NCBI GenBank assembly: GCA_028571685.1
Contig: CM053146.1
Span: forward strand, 20,061,431 to 20,125,430
Direction: 5' to 3'
DNA from: Heterohyrax brucei
Lineage: Eukaryota > Chordata > Mammalia > Hyracoidea > Procaviidae
Length of the DNA stretch: 64,000 bases
Shown here piece by piece: positions 54,455-64,000 of this stretch. The translations under genes were made by a program, and so were the position numbers. Every line of letters starts with the position of its first letter. Position 1 is the stretch's first letter. Below the pieces are notes generated by a model, which was not told the origin of the DNA, did no database searches, and saw only the letters and a list, made by a program, of their open reading frames with translations.

Positions 54455-54545
54455 AACATTTATTCAACATTTATTTACCATCATACCACTGGACATAATT
54501 TCTTTCTACCAGGAGCTCTGAGTCTCCTTGAGGGAGACAGATCTT
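54455..54545 (-). repeat. L2 3' end fragment
   Basis: 'aacatttattcaacatttatttacc...gagtctccttgagggagac', a diverged L2 end. Confidence 0.45.
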
Positions 54546-54810
54546 TGCATACATGTATCTCCTCCACAGAACTCAGGTCCTCAACACTGGTGACCTGTTG
54601 GGTTTACACAAGAAGGCAGTCTATCTTGTCTCTTGCTGCTGTGATGGTTAACATATGTTCTGACTCTATATTCTTTTTCCCCACAATTCTGGGTCCATGT
54701 CATTCTTCCTAGTTCATAGTTGGACAAACTGAAAACTCTGAAGGTCAAAGCCTTACTGAAAGCCTTTGAGGACAAAAATGAGAATCAATCTCAGATCTAC
54801 TGGATTGAAG
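54546..54810. other. Unique sequence
   Basis: No signal was recognised. Confidence 0.3.
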
Positions 54811-54972
54811 CCACCAAAACAAAAACCCCAAACCCACTGCCATTGAGTCAATTCTGACTCATACAGACCCTAGAGGTCAGAGTAGAATGGCCTCATAGAG
54901 TTTCCAAGGAGCGCCTGGCAGATAAGAATTGCCAACCTTTTTGGCTAGCAGGTGTAGCACCTGACCAAGGGC
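54811..54972 (-). repeat. Afrotherian SINE
   Basis: Complement: 'aacaaaaaccccaaacccactgcc', 'gaccctagaggtcagagtagaatgg', 'ctttttggctagcaggtgtagcacc'. Confidence 0.92.
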
Positions 54973-55811
54973 CTTAGCAATCTTACTTCCAGACTGCTGA
55001 AGGTTCATAGAGGCTATGGAGCTCTAGGAGTGGGGAAAGGATTTGCCTGCTGCCTGCATGTGCACAACAAATTAGAGATAAAGACACAATGGAAACTCAG
55101 GACCCCAATCCCTGGCCAGGGCTCTCCCTCACAGCCCTACCCAGTCCCTGAGATTCCCTCAATGACCACATCCACCTTCTGACAGAGTACTAGTTTCTAG
55201 AGTGTGGCCTACATGCTCTCCTCTCTATGTGGCTGGTTTGTATGCAGGATTGGATGAAGTGGTCATTTGGTCCCTGACCTAGGTCTCTGCTTTGAAAAGC
55301 AATTCCCACTCACGCTTGGCTGGAGTAGCCTCTGTGCTGCTGCACTTTGTTCTGTTTATCTCTATGTGGGCTCAATATTTGCTATTTAAGTAGATATCAT
55401 TTGCTCTGTGTTGGAGGCTTCATATTTTGCCCTGAAAACGAGATTCTGGAGTCACGGAGGTGGCTTGGAGCTCCCAGCAACCTCTGGGATGAGAGTGGCC
55501 TAGGGCAGAGAAGGGCCTGCCTACAGTTCTTCCTGTCATTCATTTTCCACCACTTCATACATATTCATATTTATACACATATGCTTACTCACCATCATAT
55601 CTATTTATTTTTAAAAACTGTCTTAAATGCCAACCTCTTGCCATGTGTTACTAGATCTGAAAGCATAGAGGTGAATCAGCACTGTCTATGGCAAAGATTG
55701 CTATGCTTTTGCCAAGAGTCATTTTCTCTATCTCCAGGGTTCCCTGCTAGCTTACAGTTTCCAGAATTCTCTGCAGTTAGATGTGTCACACAATGTGTTT
55801 TAGCCATTGTT
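54973..55811. other. Unique sequence, nothing recognised
   Basis: A plus-strand frame of 171 codons (55347-55862) runs through AT-rich sequence into the next SINE, with no domain. It is not credible as a gene. Confidence 0.35.
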
Positions 55812-55823
55812 ACACAGGCAAAA

Positions 55824-56031
55824 GGAGCCCTGGCAGTGCAGTACCTAAAAGAACTCTGCTAATCACTAAAAGGTTGGTGGTTTGAATCACCAACTGCTTC
55901 GTGGGAGAAAAATGTGACAGTCCGCTTCCATAAAGATTTACAGCTTTGAAATCCTATAAGTCACTGCTGCTCTGTCCTATACTGTTGTTATAAGTTGGAA
56001 TTGACTTGATGACAGTGGGTTTGGTTTTTGG
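55824..56031 (+). repeat. Afrotherian SINE, long variant
   Basis: Full copy from GGAGCCCTGGCAGTGCAG to GGGTTTGGTTTTTG, flanked by a perfect 12-bp duplication ACACAGGCAAAA (55812-55823 and 56032-56043). Confidence 0.95.
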
Positions 56032-56074
56032 ACACAGGCAAAAAGGATGAGTGCCACTTCCCAGTTCTAAATTA

Positions 56075-56660
56075 CATTCCACTTCGGAGAGTCGTATCTG
56101 GGGTCTTAAAAGCTCATGAGCTGCCATCTAAGATACTCCACTGGTTTCACCCCTTCGGGTACAAGGAAGAATGAAGAAAACCAAAAATACGAGGGAAGGA
56201 ACTAGTGGACCACAGCTCCCACAGCTCCCACTAGACTGAGTCTAGCACATGCTAGATGATATCTGGCTACCACCACCGGCTGCTCTGACAGAGATCACAG
56301 CAGAGAGTCCCAGACAGAGCTGGAGGCAAACTACAAAAAAGACCCGACTTAGTGCTCTGACAAAGACTGGAGAAACCCTGAGAGCATGGCTCTTTAATTC
56401 CATTTTATCTCAGTACTTAAGTCACTCCTGAGGTTCTCCCTTCAACCAAAGATTAGACAGCCTCGTAAAACAAAATGAGACTAAATGAGCACACCAGGCC
56501 AGGGTCAAGGATGAGAAGGCAGGAGAGGACAGGAACCTAAGTTCAAGAAGGTGAGAGTGTTGGGGCTTAACACAATATGTATGTTGTGACAATATGTGTA
56601 TTAATTGTTTAATGAGAAACTAATTTGCTCTGTAAATCTTCACCTAAAGCATAATTTAAA
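56075..56660 (+). mobile_element. L1 3' UTR fragment
   Basis: 'tctggggtcttaaaagctcatgagctgcc', 'tctgacagagatcacagcagagagtccc', 'gattagacagcctcgtaaaac' and the end 'aaatcttcacctaaagcataat' match the L1 3' UTR at 41.6-42.37 kb. Confidence 0.85.
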
Positions 56661-56738
56661 AAGAAGAACTAAGGGTTGTTTAGTTACAGCATATGTGTCT
56701 TACACTAATTCATACACATTTCTTGGCCTGAAAGTACA

Positions 56739-57137
56739 GTCTTTCTTGGTGCAGCTGTAACAGAAACACCATGAGCAGGTAGCTTTAAAGACCAGAAGTT
56801 TACTTTCCCAGTTCAGGGTACCAGCTCTAGGGGAAGACCCTTCTTCTGTCAGTTCTGGGGGAAGATTCTTCTTTCTTTCAGTTTCTGTATGTAGTTCTGG
56901 TGTTACTGAAATCCTTGGTGATCCTCACAAGGATCTTCCCTCTTTTGTGCTCTCTTCTAGCTGTGTCTAATGAGCTTTTCCTACAACTCAGAAGTGATTC
57001 AGTTTAGGGCACACCTACACGAATTTGTTTCATTAATATAACAGAGAAAATCCTATTCCCAAGTGGAATTACATCTATAAATGTAGGAATTAGGATTCTA
57101 AACCATATTTGGGGGAATTATAATTCAATCCATAAAA
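56739..57137 (-). mobile_element. MaLR-type LTR
   Basis: The plus strand has 'gcagctgtaacagaaacacc' at the left and 'gggggaattataattcaatcc' at the right, the complement of the MaLR ends. No target duplication was seen. Confidence 0.75.
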
Positions 57138-57140
57138 GAT

Positions 57141-57325
57141 ACCCATTGCATTCAAGTGATTTCAACTCATAGTGACCCTGCAAGACAAAATAGCACTGGC
57201 TCAGAGGGTTTCTAAGGCTATAAACTTTATGAAAGCAGACAGCTATGTCTTACACCCTTGACAAGGCTGGTGGATTAGAGCTGCCATACTTGAAAGTGCT
57301 TAACCACTGAGCCACCAGGGCTCCT
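57141..57325 (-). repeat. Afrotherian SINE
   Basis: Complement SINE, 'tgaccctgcaagacaaaatagcactg' to 'taaccactgagccaccagggctcc'. Confidence 0.9.
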
Positions 57326-58029
57326 TTCATAACAGGTAGTAGGAAACAGTTTGCTTCTATTTCTCTCCTTTTTTGCCTAAAGCCTTGCTTACCCTCCCTT
57401 CCAGGCTTCCAAGGACCCCTGCTCTCCTACTTCTCTGGGGTAGACATAGGCAGATTTCTGCCCAGTGTTCCTTCCCGTTTCTTTTGAAACAGCACTCTGG
57501 TCCTCCTTTGGAGCCCATACCTTCCTTGCTGTAAGTGGTTGGGGTACGGGCTGATCTCACTGGTAAGGGAGGGGGCTGTCTGAGGCTGATTATTTGCTAC
57601 ATTGATTAGTTCAGAGCAGGGAACATGTGACCTGAAATGCCAGACCAATGAAAATGCAAGAGCTGCAGGAACTAAGGGATAGAGACTTTTCTCGGGGGGG
57701 GGGGGGGGGGGGGCATTCAGCACGTGGAAAAGAAGCTTGGGGCTGGAACTGATCATCTTTCTCACCACATAGCCTTGTTCACTCAGCTAAGGGAGCTAAT
57801 AGATGACCTTTAAAAACTCTTCCTTTTATCAAAATATTCTCTCAGGTAGAATGAAGATTAAATTCACTTACATAATGGTGTCTGTGATTGATAACAACTT
57901 AATAATTCATCCAATGTTCCCCTTTTGAATGTTAAGAAGAATCAGAGCCTTTGGGTAAGTGATATATCTTTGATAGTAAACTTTCAGGCAACTGTCACTA
58001 GCAGTTAAGGGGGACACTTTGGTGGGGTG
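57326..58029. other. Unique sequence with a poly(G) run
   Basis: Uninterrupted G at 57694-57713 (20 bases). The rest shows no gene or repeat. Confidence 0.5.
57694..57713 (+). repeat. Run of 20 G
   Basis: Pure mononucleotide run, able in principle to form a G-quadruplex and also prone to sequencing length error. Confidence 0.95.
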
Positions 58030-58266
58030 ATTTATTTTCAGTGTGAGAACTTTATTCTGTCCATATAGAGGTAAATGAGACACAAGGGGTATGTAGCAGT
58101 CTGGGCGCTTGGCTGATCACTGACTACGAGCAGCAAGAAGAGAAGGGACAGATCCTGAAGACAGGATGGAGCGGGCAGAATAAACTTTTTTGTAGGAATA
58201 AACTTTTCTTTGTTAAAACCATGCACTTGTGGTGTTTCTGTTAGAGCAGTACTAGATGACTAAGCC
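58030..58266 (+). repeat. MaLR LTR 3' end fragment
   Basis: The last 85 bases ('ggaataaacttttctttgttaaaacc', 'gtggtgtttctgttagagcagtactagatgactaagc') match the MaLR LTR end. The earlier part is uncertain. Confidence 0.6.
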
Positions 58267-59309
58267 GTAAACTGACAAAGGTACTGGGAGCATCACCGAA
58301 CCCAGCAAGAGAGACCGAGTGAGCAGCAAGTGTCTCTGCCAGACTGTAGCAACTGCACAGTGGGACAGCCCTCCTTCTTTCACGTCAGTCCCCTGCTTCA
58401 CCAAATCCACCTGAAGCGAAAGGACTTGGAGCACTGAGTCAAGCTCAGAGCACAGAGCAGGAGCAAAGGCGGTGGAAGAAAAGTCTAGAAAGGCCTGCAG
58501 GGCAAAGAAAGGGTGTCCAGCACATCTCCTGCTTAGTGGTGCCTATTGAAAGCCAAGGCACCCTGCTATGTCCTCTACAAATGCTAACTCATATCATCTG
58601 ACCTACTCTGGGCCACAAAGATCAGGACTTGTACCCACGTGCTTATGGTTCTAAAGCCTGTGTTATTTCTCTATGGCCCAGATTAGCACTAACCTTCTCT
58701 CTATAGCCCACTGTGTCTAACCCAAAGCAGACTCCAAGCTCTCAAATGGCCGAGACTGTTAAAAACCTCTCCAACCCCACTGTGGACTTCAAGATAACCA
58801 CAGAGAACCCAGAGCCCTGGTTCCTTTATCCCGAGCTCCACTGGAAGATGGATTTAAGTGACACAGTACAAAAGCACAGCTCTGCCAGGATGGGATTGCT
58901 GTCCAAACTCCTAGAGGGTGCTGTCCTGGGGTACACCAGAGACAGGCCTGCAGCCAGGTCAGCAGTCTGCCGTTTGGAAGGGGGCCAACGAAAGTCTGAG
59001 GAAGGGAACTAAGCCTGAGGATCCTGGGAACTCTGACACACAGGGGACTCAGGGCAGGAGTCATCCAGTGGCTCCATCAGGGTGCACGCTCCAGTGGTCA
59101 GGGAGCCGCAGGGCGCACTTTGTCGAGTCTATGCAGATGGAGACAGAAGGAGAATCTGAGGTAGTCTGAGTGGCAGGCCAAGGATCTCTAGCAATCTTAC
59201 CTGGGGTCTGCAGTCCCCCAAGGAACATATTTAATGAAGATGAGGGTGAAGAGGAGGCAGAAAGCTACTGAACAAAAATGCTGAAGCCACATGCCTTGGA
59301 TTCTGATCC
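58267..59309. other. Unique sequence, possible MIR trace
   Basis: About 58560-58660 may be a degraded MIR complement. No gene was recognised. Confidence 0.3.
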
Positions 59310-59420
59310 TACTTCCAACATTAAGTTACTTCTTGCTACCTTTGTTTTCTCACCTGCAAAATGGGGATAAGAGCAGAATCTGTCTTCCGAGTGGAAGTGA
59401 GTTAATACACAGAAGGTTCT
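59310..59420 (+). repeat. MIR SINE fragment
   Basis: 'ttctcacctgcaaaatggggataagagcag' and 'gaagtgagttaatacacag'. Confidence 0.75.
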
Positions 59421-59840
59421 TAGGGACATCTTGCGCATACTGAGCCTGTGGTGTACTTGAGAAACTGTCAGGAGTGCTGGGCCCTGTGCTAACTCAGGAT
59501 CCTAACACCTCATTGGTCTCTTCTCCCCACCCCCACACACTGTGAATCCACCTGTCTCCAAAGCCTGAGCGTGAGGCCACTGCAGTACTGCCCTAGCCTG
59601 TCTCTCCCTTAGGAGCCTGCTGTATATCCATCCATTTTCAAGGCTGGTCTTTGCTATAAAACTGTCTCTTTTGAGAGACAATCTAGAACAGTGGAAGGAA
59701 TTTCCATTTTCTTATCTGAAAAATGAACTTGTTATGGAAAGAAACACATGGAATATGCTATTATACTGGAAACCACACCCGGTACCAGCAAGGGCCAATT
59801 GTTTTCCCTTCCCTGTGGGACCTATTGAATCCTCAAACAC
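59421..59840. other. Unique sequence
   Basis: No signal was recognised. Confidence 0.3.
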
Positions 59841-60000
59841 TATAAAACCAAACCGAACTCACTACCATGGAGTTGATTCCAACTCATAGCATCCATATAG
59901 GGCAGAATAGAACTACCCCACAGGGTTTCTAAGGTGGATTTGAACTGCTGAACTTTTGATTAGCAGCTGAGCTCTTAACCACTGGACCACCAGGGCTCCT
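59841..60000 (-). repeat. Afrotherian SINE
   Basis: Complement SINE ending '...ctggaccaccagggctcct'. Confidence 0.93.
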
Positions 60001-60015
60001 AGGACAGTATAAGTC

Positions 60016-60166
60016 GAAACAAAGCAAACTCATTGCCATCAAGTCAGTTCTGACTGACAGTGACCCTACAGGACAGGGTAGAATTGCCCCCACAGAGATT
60101 TCAGCGAGCTCCTGGTAGACTAGAACTGCCGGCCTTTTGGTTATCACCTGTAGCACTTAACTACCC
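60016..60166 (-). repeat. Afrotherian SINE, second copy side by side
   Basis: Complement SINE with the head slightly degraded. It lies 15 bases from the previous one, in the same direction. Confidence 0.9.
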
Positions 60167-60179
60167 AGTCAATAGGTTT

Positions 60180-60310
60180 TCCAGGACTGTATAGCACTGG
60201 TTAAGAATACAGATTCCTGGGTCCTGCCTCCCGGCTGCTGAGTCAAACTGTGTGAGAGTAAGGACTTGCAATCTGTATTCTGTATAAGTACCTGAGGTCA
60301 TCACAAGAAA
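60180..60310 (+). mobile_element. hAT-Charlie type DNA transposon fragment
   Basis: 'acagattcctgggtcctgcctcccgg' and 'caatctgtattctgtataag' are near complements, of the MER-type layout. Confidence 0.45.
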
Positions 60311-60419
60311 CTGTCAGTGCTGGAGTCCGTGCACCTCCCGGCCAGGAACAAAGAGGAGCTGGAGAAATCTGGATGCCTGTAGGACATGGAATTTAGAGCC
60401 CACCCGGCCTTGGATAGGC

Positions 60420-60580
60420 CCTTGTCCAAAGCCAGGCTCAAATGCTACTGGGCTAGATGATCTTGGACAAGTTACTTGACTTCCTAGAGCCTCCTTTTCC
60501 TCTTTTGTCAGATACGGATAAAAACCCAGTCCTGGAGGACAATTTAGATGAAATCACATGTGCAATGTCGGGTGTGGAAT
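60420..60580 (+). repeat. MIR SINE fragment
   Basis: 'gatcttggacaagttacttgacttcctagagcctccttttcc' is sense MIR. Confidence 0.75.
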
Positions 60581-60584
60581 TGGA

Positions 60585-61490
60585 GCCCTGCAGTGCCCTT
60601 TAGGTCTCCTTCTGGGGTGCAGGGGAAATGAAAAACGGTTTCCCCAAAGGTGGCCCCTTGTGCCAGGTGCCCCCGGCCAGCTGGCAGTGGAGGGGTTAAT
60701 GATGACTGTGTGGACCAAACAATAACTGGCCAAGGAGGAGAGCTGTGGAAACACTGAACTGTGATGACGGAGCTGACAGAGGCTATTTTTGGAGCCCAAC
60801 CACATGGAGTAATAGGATTGGAGTGGAGCAAGCGTGACCAGAGCCGATGTTCTCAGCTACCGAGGCAACGGCCAACCGGCTGCGCCAAACAAAACACTCC
60901 ACGGCTTGTCTTTTCCTCCAGCGGGTTTTATCTTGACCTTCAGGTGCACCACCCGTGCCAGAAGCAAGAAAAAAATTGCTTTTGATTTCCTCACTGTGGT
61001 GCACATCAGACCTGGTGCTCCCATACCCTTGGGCTATAGCTTGATGCCCACTGCACAACAGGGAAGTGGAGGGGCCAAGCAAGCTATTGCAGAGGTAGCT
61101 GGGAAGGCAGCTCATAACGTCAGGCTTCAGCAATGAAAGACAGGGACTCTAAGGCTTCCAGCCCTGGGGCCTCTGCTCTCACTTCTCCTCAGTGTGCGCA
61201 GCCTGGGTAGAAGTGAGTGAATGTAGCTCAGGAATCCAGCATCCTCGCTCTCCTGTGGTTGGATTGGCTGGACAGCTGGGCTTATCTGTGCTCTTGGATG
61301 CAGCTGTCTGAGCCCTCTGTCACTCTCTTGGTGTCTTCTCATCTCACCCCACAATATCCACACCCTCATGGGTCCATTTGGTTCCCTATCAAAGACCCAT
61401 GTTTGGGAGAGGACCCCTCTCTGCAGTTAACACCTAGAAACAGGTACATCAGTCCCTCCACTGCTACACTCACTATTTCCCATCACTTAC
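60585..61490. other. Unique sequence with clustered candidate sites
   Basis: About 60660-60830 holds an E-box CAGCTG (in 'gccagctggcag'), a CArG/MEF2-like CTATTTTTGG and AACCACA (RUNX-type) within 150 bases. Such a cluster would suit an enhancer, but single sites occur by chance. Confidence 0.25.
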
Positions 61491-61492
61491 TT

Positions 61493-61661
61493 GGAGCCCT
61501 GTCGGTGCAGTAGTTAAGAGCTTGGCTGTTAAACAAAAGGTCAGCCAATGGAATGCATCAGAAGGTCCTTGGAAAACTCTATTAGGACAGTTCTACCCTG
61601 TCGTATAGGGTCATTCTGTGAGTGGAAGCAACTCTAGGGTAAAGTCTTGTTTTTTTTTTTT
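61493..61661 (+). repeat. Afrotherian SINE
   Basis: GGAGCCCTGTCGGTGCAGTAG head and a run of about 12 T. TTACTT flanks both sides. Confidence 0.92.
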
Positions 61662-62999
61662 TACTTAGGACAGACTACCCTGAAAAGAGTGACTGGACCT
61701 CATCTTACTCTCTGGGCAAGTACAATAACGTAGCCGGTGCATTTAGGATCGGTTTAGCAGGGAATAAGGCAAGGAATGGCTAAGTGGCCAAGTGTGTGCT
61801 GAGTGGTGATATTCCCTTGAGGACTCTAGTCTACACCAGGAGTTTAATTCCTTTTAATCTGAACTGCTTTGCGATTTAGGCATGACTGTTCTCGCGTCAG
61901 AATTGGAGAGAAAAGCTCTATAGGTGTTTGACCACTCACTAGAAAGTGGTGGGGCTTCTTCTTCCTTTTCCCCCAGGTGCCAGGGGCTCCTAGGACTCCC
62001 ATGGGGCCGCCTGCCCAAACTCCCGTGTCTGGTCTGGAGCGCTTCTCAGGACCTCCCATGGGTTACATGCATCACAGAGTAAGACTCTTAGAAACACGAG
62101 GATGTGTCTGCGTTTTTTGTCTCTTCCTTGTAAGTGAATGTTCTCCTTACACATCAAGTGCCGTGCCTGAAGTGTTCTTCTAAGCTTCTGTAAAGAGGAC
62201 ACAGAATGTGACAAGAAAAGGAGTTGGAGCTGGACAGTGAGAAACATCATCAGGGAGAAGATCTACTGAGAATGCTGCTGAGTTGTACAGGAACCAGGCC
62301 ACTGGTTCCCCAGGTTGGAGAGGGAGAGGAGGCAAGAAGAAACTCTGAAGGTCAAAGGGATGTCAAGGCTCCTCCCTCATCTCCCTGGAGCTAGGGGCCC
62401 AACCCCCACCGCATGACAGGCCACCGCACAGAGTAGACATGGCAGGTTCTGGAAGCAAGAGAGGAACCTAGGCAGCCACTCTCCGGGTTCCCACGTCCCA
62501 CGTGTATGGAAGGGAACCAGAGGGCAGCTGAGCATGGCAGGGGAACTAACCCGGGGGTCAGCCCTGTAGCCAAGAACTACAGCGAGCCACCAGCCTCGCC
62601 TGGTGATATAAGGGGGTTGTAGCCAGACTTCCTCTGTCCCCTGGAAAGGGGAACTGGGCAGCAGGGAGACAGCTGGGCTCCCCAGGGCAATGCCCTTGCA
62701 TGGCTAGGGTGCAGGGAGTGGACGTGGGATGCCTCAACCAAAGGAATGCAGGGGTGTTGCAAACAAGATTGCCCAGCACCCCACCCCAGCATGGCATTCC
62801 AGGATCAGAGGGGGCTTTGACTTAAAGCTGCCCTAGACCTCATCTTGTCCTATAGCAGAAGGTACAGCCACCACCCCAGCAGCGCAGCAATGACTGAGAG
62901 TGAGAGGGGCACCCTCAAGAGAGCAGAGCCAGCTCTGAGAAGCTGTGGTCTTTGAAACTTTTCTAAAAGACGAAGTAAACTTGAACTAGAAAGTTTAAC
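61662..62999. other. Unique sequence, nothing recognised
   Basis: About 1.3 kb without a recognisable repeat or gene. Confidence 0.35.
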
Positions 63000-63789
63000 T
63001 CTTACATGCCCAGCAAGATGAGGTCAGGTAAAGGAAATAGAGACTTGGTGTTATGTTGTGTGTGTTTCCGATTGAGCACTGTGTACATTTTGATACTCGG
63101 TCCCCCGTGGGCATCAAAAGCAGTCCTTGGGGACACAGGCTCTGGGACAGGCCATGTGGCAAAGCCCCCGACAGTTGGGTCAGAGTTGACCCCAGAGCTA
63201 CTCTGGAGGGGCAAGTTTGCTGAACAAATCACAAGTGTAAACAGGCTTGAGAGGGCACTGTTTAAGCGCTTTAGGCAAAGTTCCCAGCGCCCGGACTTCC
63301 CTGGAAGCACCACAGACGTGAAAACAACGGACATGCTAATTGTTTTCCGTTCCCTGAGACCAGCCTCCAGGATCCTTCTCCCTCACCCTGTGTCCTGCAG
63401 CATCATCTCTAACCTTGATGACGTTTCCACGCTGAGAATTCAGCCCTGGTTCCCCATTCTCCCATCCTATCCCCATCCTATCCCCACCCTACCCCCACCC
63501 CCGCCGACAACCAAGGCACCTGTGATGCCTTCCCCCCTCCCTTCCACACCTCTGGTTTAATGTCCACTGGAGGTCAGTGTCGCAGTAGAGCCACCGGGCT
63601 CTTCTGGCTTGTCCAGAGAAGAAATGGCTGATTGGGGTTTTATGTTTCTATTAATACCCAAGCACCAAGGCTGGGTGACTCACCCTCGTCCTGCCGGGTG
63701 CCCCGCAGCCGCTCCTTCCCAAGTCTCAGCCTCGTCGGGCCTGGCCCCAGACTTCGCCAGCTCCACCCGCTTTGGTAATAGTGTGGATG
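63000..63789. other. Unique sequence, possibly conserved
   Basis: It is open on the plus strand for 184 codons (63006-63560), but the product has no domain and its end is a proline-rich simple run (CCCATCCTATCCC repeats, 63455-63505). 'gacatgctaattgttttcc' (about 63331) is a homeodomain-type site. No gene is called. Confidence 0.25.
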
Positions 63790-63890
63790 CAGACCACGTC
63801 CACTGAAGTAGAACTTCTGCGCTGGCCCTAGAACCAGCATTTTTAACATGCATCTAGGATGACTTTCCTCCTGGACTCTATGAGGAACCA
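63790..63890 (+). mobile_element. hAT-Charlie type fragment
   Basis: It ends 'tctatgaggaaccactga', like the terminal inverted repeat of MER-type hAT elements, with the interior 'agaaccagcatttttaacatgc'. Confidence 0.4.
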
Positions 63891-64000
63891 CTGACCTGTT
63901 TCAGTACTGGACAGTAGCCTTGATCCTTCAGTGAACTAACGGTGACGGCAATAAATGAAAGAAGGAACGAGCTAGCCTGTAGTCTTGCTGCAGCGGGTTC
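63891..64000. other. Unique sequence to the end of the window
   Basis: No signal was recognised. Confidence 0.3.

Noticed and set aside
55347..55862. Plus-strand open frame of 171 codons
   Set aside because: It runs into an afrotherian SINE at its 3' end and has no domain or sensible gene context.
63006..63560. Plus-strand open frame of 184 codons as a gene
   Set aside because: No domain, and it ends in simple proline-coding repeats. Kept only as a low-interest finding.
1..64000. Bacterial, phage or plasmid gene system
   Set aside because: There is no dense coding, no operon structure and no ribosome-binding pattern. Repeat families are clearly mammalian.

Overview
The window looks like mammalian nuclear DNA from an afrotherian, most likely an elephant. 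The evidence is the repeat content. There are about twenty SINEs of the afrotherian type: a tRNA-Lys-like head reading GCCCTGGTGG followed by a body carrying 'gactca...gaccctataggacagagtagaactg'. There are also RTE/BovB-clade LINEs and L1 3' ends of the kind I associate with elephant, on a background of mammal-wide MIR, L2, MaLR LTR, Tigger and hAT fragments. The species call is inference; no mitochondrial or single-copy gene confirms it.

I found no convincing protein-coding gene, RNA gene, CRISPR array or operon. The open frames are short, lack supporting splice structure, and often lie antisense inside repeats. The window reads as intergenic or deep-intronic DNA. The non-repeat candidates of interest are two CpG-rich blocks (about 29.7-30.25 kb and 46.7-47.76 kb) and a few AT-rich or site-rich unique stretches (about 15.1-15.3, 60.6-60.9 and 63.0-63.4 kb) that could be regulatory.

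Layout. 0-5.8 kb: unique sequence with MIR, an RTE 3' end, one SINE and one MaLR LTR. 5.84-6.22 kb: a young solo LTR with a perfect 6-bp target duplication. 6.2-15.7 kb: mostly unique, with MIR/L2, a tRNA-Gly-headed SINE and a MaLR LTR carrying three SINE insertions. 15.7-20.3 kb: an L1 graveyard interrupted by a second LTR family (16901-17368), an inverted L1 3' end (17643-18240) and a second copy of the young LTR in the opposite direction (19411-19797). 21.7-24.9 kb: a nearly complete but decayed minus-strand RTE LINE. 25-29.5 kb: old LTR pieces, a Tigger relic and MER5-like DNA. 31.4-32.3 kb: an ERVL-like LTR. 33.3-33.9 kb: two mariner ends facing away from each other. 33.9-38.2 kb: an antisense L1, an L1M 3' fragment and a plus-strand RTE with an internal deletion. 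41-44.5 kb: two L1 3' ends in opposite directions, around a SINE split by a MaLR LTR. 47.9-48.5 kb: RTE derivatives. 49-64 kb: SINEs, L2, three MaLR LTR loci including one LTR inside another, and unique DNA.

Nothing here forms an interacting gene system. The main information is the order of insertions, which several target-site duplications fix directly, and a few short elements I could not place in a known family.
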